A DNA stretch of 7,866 bases from the NCBI GenBank assembly GCA_023262195.1, contig JALRDM010000312.1, forward strand, positions 1-7,866, in the 5' to 3' direction. Positions 5,289 through 7,866 of the stretch are shown piece after piece. The translations under genes and the position numbers were made by a program. Each line of letters begins with the position of its first letter. The first letter of the stretch is position 1. Below the pieces are notes generated by a model. That model ran no database searches, was not told the origin of the DNA, and saw only the letters and a list, made by a program, of their open reading frames with translations. This DNA comes from Salibacteraceae bacterium (GTDB taxonomy: Bacteria > Bacteroidota > Bacteroidia > Flavobacteriales_G > Salibacteraceae).

Positions 5289-7866
5289 CGTTTCAACACC
5301 TTTTTTATGGCCTGACCATCGGCATTTTCAACCTTCACGTAAAAAGTGCCTTGAGCAAACTCGCGCAAATCGAGCTTTGTTTCTGACTTCACTGCTTTCC
5401 TAACATATATCGTTCTACCCATGGCATCCAATAAGGATATCGTGTTTAGCCCATTATAATCCATAGAAACGGTGATTTCGTCAGCAGTTGGGTTTGGGAA
5501 TACTGAGATGCGAGAATAGAGATTCACCCGATCTGCAACTCCTGTGGCCGTATCGATGACAGAGGAGGTATCTTCTAATACCACCGTTCCAGCATAAATT
5601 CCATTGCCATGGGTGCCAACCACTAACCATTGGTCACTCTCTCGATACTTAAGCATATCTACCACCACATTGCCAATGGTGTTCACACCTTCTTGCACCC
5701 AAATGGTGCTATCGCCCTTTATTTCACGCGTTGAGAATAAGCCAACACTGGTACCTAAAAAGTATACGTATCCGTCTTCGGTGTGAGCAATCTCAACCCA
5801 GCGCATGGATGGACCATCACTTATGTGGGCCAATTCAGGCGGTACGTTCTCATCTTTCGTGCCGATGAGGTTCCCTTCAATAGGCTCCCAAGAATCGCCA
5901 CCGTCTTCAGTCAACCAGAGGCTTCTTACATTGTAGTTTGAATAAACCACAATAGCGCGATCTGCATCTTTTGGGTCAATGGCGATGCACGAAGTGTACC
6001 TACCAAACTGAATACCGTTAGAACTTACCAGTTCACTAGTGATATTCCCTCCTACTTCGTGGGCATTCTCCACACGGTAAATCAACCCTTGTGAATTGCC
6101 CAAATAAACCACACCCTGTTCTGCTCTACTCGCAGATATAGCCGTGATTGTGCCTGTAATATTCACCAGATTTGACCACTCATAAACCTCATTTTCTGCG
6201 GCATTCAAATCGTGGTTTCTCCAAAGGGTAGAGTTTCTTGGCAAATACATGATGTTGTTGTCCACTGGGTCAAGCGTAAATGGATGTACAAACAAATAGC
6301 CACCATCCATACTTTCTGGAATAAGCCTTACCCAATCTCCATACTCTCCGTTGGCATTTACTTGCGTTCTTCGTACGTTGGCATATTGGGTACTAGAGTA
6401 TTGATATTGTCCTCCATCGGTTATCCAGCAATAGGCGCCATCAGCTCCCCTAATTGATGTCCAAAGGTGGCTTGGAGAAGCGGTGTTTGTCCAGAAAGTA
6501 CCACGGTCCTGCAGTCCACCCATGATCTGTTCGCTTCCCGCTGTGGCTTCGTCAATGGCAATACCATAAAACTGCGATGAAATAAATCCATTGCTCAAGG
6601 ACTGCCAACGAAATCCACTTTCGGCACACTTATACGTTCTGTGAATTCCGCCATCGGTGGTGGAAATCATCATATCTGGATTTTCTCGGTTGAATACTAT
6701 GTTTTGCTGATCGGGATAGTGTTCACCGGTGCGATAGCTAAACTCCTCATACCAATCCACATCATAACCTCCAATGCGCATGTTAGCGTTGGTATCGATA
6801 AAACCATTGGTAGATCGAAACAAGTTCGTGCCGCCTACAAAAATCACATCCTCGTTATCGGGCTTAATGGCCAAAACTTGGCAGTATCCATTGAATACGT
6901 TAAGTCGCTCTATGGGCAAGCCTGAGCTTCTATTCTCCCAAAGCCCGCCAGTGCCTGTTCCATCACCACTGAAGTATTCATACCTCCAGAGGCTGTTATC
7001 TGTTGTTCCTGATCCAGGCGTATTTGAGAAGAAATACACGATATCCTGATCGGCTTCATACATTTTCACCAATGTTCTTCGGTGATTGTTGGGAAATCCC
7101 TCAGGAGTAATGTCTGTCCAGTTAACCCCATCCGTAGAGCGCCACATACCTCTGTTACCGCCTCCATCACTACTGATCACCGCGTATAAAACCCCATTAT
7201 CAGAAATCTCAAAGTCAGTATAATTCGCAGCGTTTGCTGAAAGGGACTCTTTCCATGTGTCTCCACCATCATTGCTGCGCATGATTCCTTCACTCATTGC
7301 CGCATAGACAATATTGCTATCGAAGCGGGTTGGGTCGACCTTCACGCGAAAAACCGCATCCCAATCAGAGGCTTTTTGTATCAAAGCCGCAGTACTTGGA
7401 AGCAGTGTCCAAGTCTCGCCATTGTCTTCTGATTTATAGATGCCTGAACCTCGATAAAACGCGCTATAACTTTTTGATGCGGAATTACCATTCACTTCGC
7501 CAGAGCCATAATACCAGACATTTTCCCTACCCGGACGCACGTCTTGACTCACGCAAGACACGGCAGCGTGATCTTCTGGCGCTGTGGTGCGTTTCCAAGT
7601 CGCACCTCGATCGGTTGATTTCCACATACCGCCAGAAACTGCTCCAGCCATGTAAGTATTGGTATCAAGAATATCTATTGCAAATGCTCGGGTTCTTCCT
7701 CCAACATTATAAGGGCCAACGCTTTCAACATCCATTTGAACCACCTTGGTGCTACGAGCGGCCGATTGATTTTGCAAGCTGGATACGAATGCCAGCTCTC
7801 GCATGCGCATGTTGCTCGGGATTTTACCCGTTTCTGGGTCAATTAATCTTCGGTGCTCATATTCGG
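5285..7866 (-). CDS. Sortilin/BNR-type beta-propeller protein with T9SS sorting tail (5' end outside window)
   Basis: The frame is open through the right edge, so the N-terminus and signal peptide are missing; 859 residues are visible. Methionines encoded at 7810 and 7804 are internal: 18 codons upstream (reading ...EYEHRRLIDPETGK...) continue the frame and no signal peptide follows these methionines. Numbering from 7810, VGPYNVGGRTRAFAID (31-46) opens the propeller. Asp-box repeats (SxDxGxTW) lie at 65-72, 127-134 and 179-186, a shortened one at 225-231, and another at 634-641. These are typical of VPS10/BNR seven- or ten-bladed propellers. A T9SS type A tail spans about 766-841 (FPNP at 771-774, ending VLKR). 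The protein is predicted to be secreted or surface-attached; such proteins are often named glycosyl hydrolases, but no sialidase catalytic set is evident, so binding rather than catalysis is inferred. It converges on the DUF6155-like gene with a 4-base overlap. Confidence 0.92.
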   Translation of the reverse strand, partial: EYEHRRLIDPETGKIPSNMRMRELAFVSSLQNQSAARSTKVVQMDVESVGPYNVGGRTRAFAIDILDTNTYMAGAVSGGMWKSTDRGATWKRTTAPEDHAAVSCVSQDVRPGRENVWYYGSGEVNGNSASKSYSAFYRGSGIYKSEDNGETWTLLPSTAALIQKASDWDAVFRVKVDPTRFDSNIVYAAMSEGIMRSNDGGDTWKESLSANAANYTDFEISDNGVLYAVISSDGGGNRGMWRSTDGVNWTDITPEGFPNNHRRTLVKMYEADQDIVYFFSNTPGSGTTDNSLWRYEYFSGDGTGTGGLWENRSSGLPIERLNVFNGYCQVLAIKPDNEDVIFVGGTNLFRSTNGFIDTNANMRIGGYDVDWYEEFSYRTGEHYPDQQNIVFNRENPDMMISTTDGGIHRTYKCAESGFRWQSLSNGFISSQFYGIAIDEATAGSEQIMGGLQDRGTFWTNTASPSHLWTSIRGADGAYCWITDGGQYQYSSTQYANVRRTQVNANGEYGDWVRLIPESMDGGYLFVHPFTLDPVDNNIMYLPRNSTLWRNHDLNAAENEVYEWSNLVNITGTITAISASRAEQGVVYLGNSQGLIYRVENAHEVGGNITSELVSSNGIQFGRYTSCIAIDPKDADRAIVVYSNYNVRSLWLTEDGGDSWEPIEGNLIGTKDENVPPELAHISDGPSMRWVEIAHTEDGYVYFLGTSVGLFSTREIKGDSTIWVQEGVNTIGNVVVDMLKYRESDQWLVVGTHGNGIYAGTVVLEDTSSVIDTATGVADRVNLYSRISVFPNPTADEITVSMDYNGLNTISLLDAMGRTIYVRKAVKSETKLDLREFAQGTFYVKVENADGQAIKKVLKR

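Noticed and set aside
6641..7049. Overlapping + strand frames of 94 and 91 residues opposite the propeller gene
   Set aside because: Both lie antisense to the well-supported propeller, overlap each other in different frames and show no domain.
7805..7810. ATG codons read on the minus strand as the start of the propeller gene
   Set aside because: The frame stays open through the window edge with family-like sequence upstream, and no signal peptide follows these methionines.

Overview
The window reads as ordinary chromosome from a member of the phylum Bacteroidota, probably a free-living, protein-degrading relative of the Flavobacteriales. Three things suggest this. Two of the five genes end in a type IX secretion system (T9SS) type A sorting domain with an FPNP core. 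Genes lack clear Shine-Dalgarno sequences. The best promoter candidate fits the Bacteroidota sigma-A pattern (TTG, about 20 bases, TAnnTTT). Assignment below phylum is not supported by what I can see.

Layout, left to right. Positions 1-169 are upstream sequence with no recognisable gene; a 56-codon frame runs through it from the left edge into the next gene with an ATGA overlap. Positions 170-2992 (+) encode a complete secreted M4 (thermolysin-like) zinc metallopeptidase with propeptide, catalytic domain, PKD domain, Ig-like and beta-rich modules and a T9SS tail. It is followed by a hairpin plus T6 terminator at 3015-3048. A promoter candidate at 3152-3182 then starts a tight three-gene + strand cluster: a DUF2147 periplasmic protein (3204-3665), a DUF6268-like outer-membrane beta-barrel (3674-4756) and a DUF6155-like cytoplasmic helical protein with a TTG start (4779-5288). 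Gaps inside the cluster are 8 and 22 bases. A large minus-strand gene, cut by the right edge, encodes a sortilin/BNR-type beta-propeller with a T9SS tail (5285-7866). It converges on the cluster so tightly that the two stop codons share a CTAG palindrome.

Functionally, the window is envelope and secretome biology. Two large T9SS cargo proteins, one an extracellular protease and one a propeller of unknown ligand, flank a small operon of uncharacterised families with predicted periplasmic, outer-membrane and cytoplasmic members. I see no RNA genes, mobile elements, CRISPR arrays or defence systems. The nearest thing to an undescribed system is the three-gene DUF2147/DUF6268/DUF6155 cluster; whether it is a conserved functional unit cannot be judged from one window.
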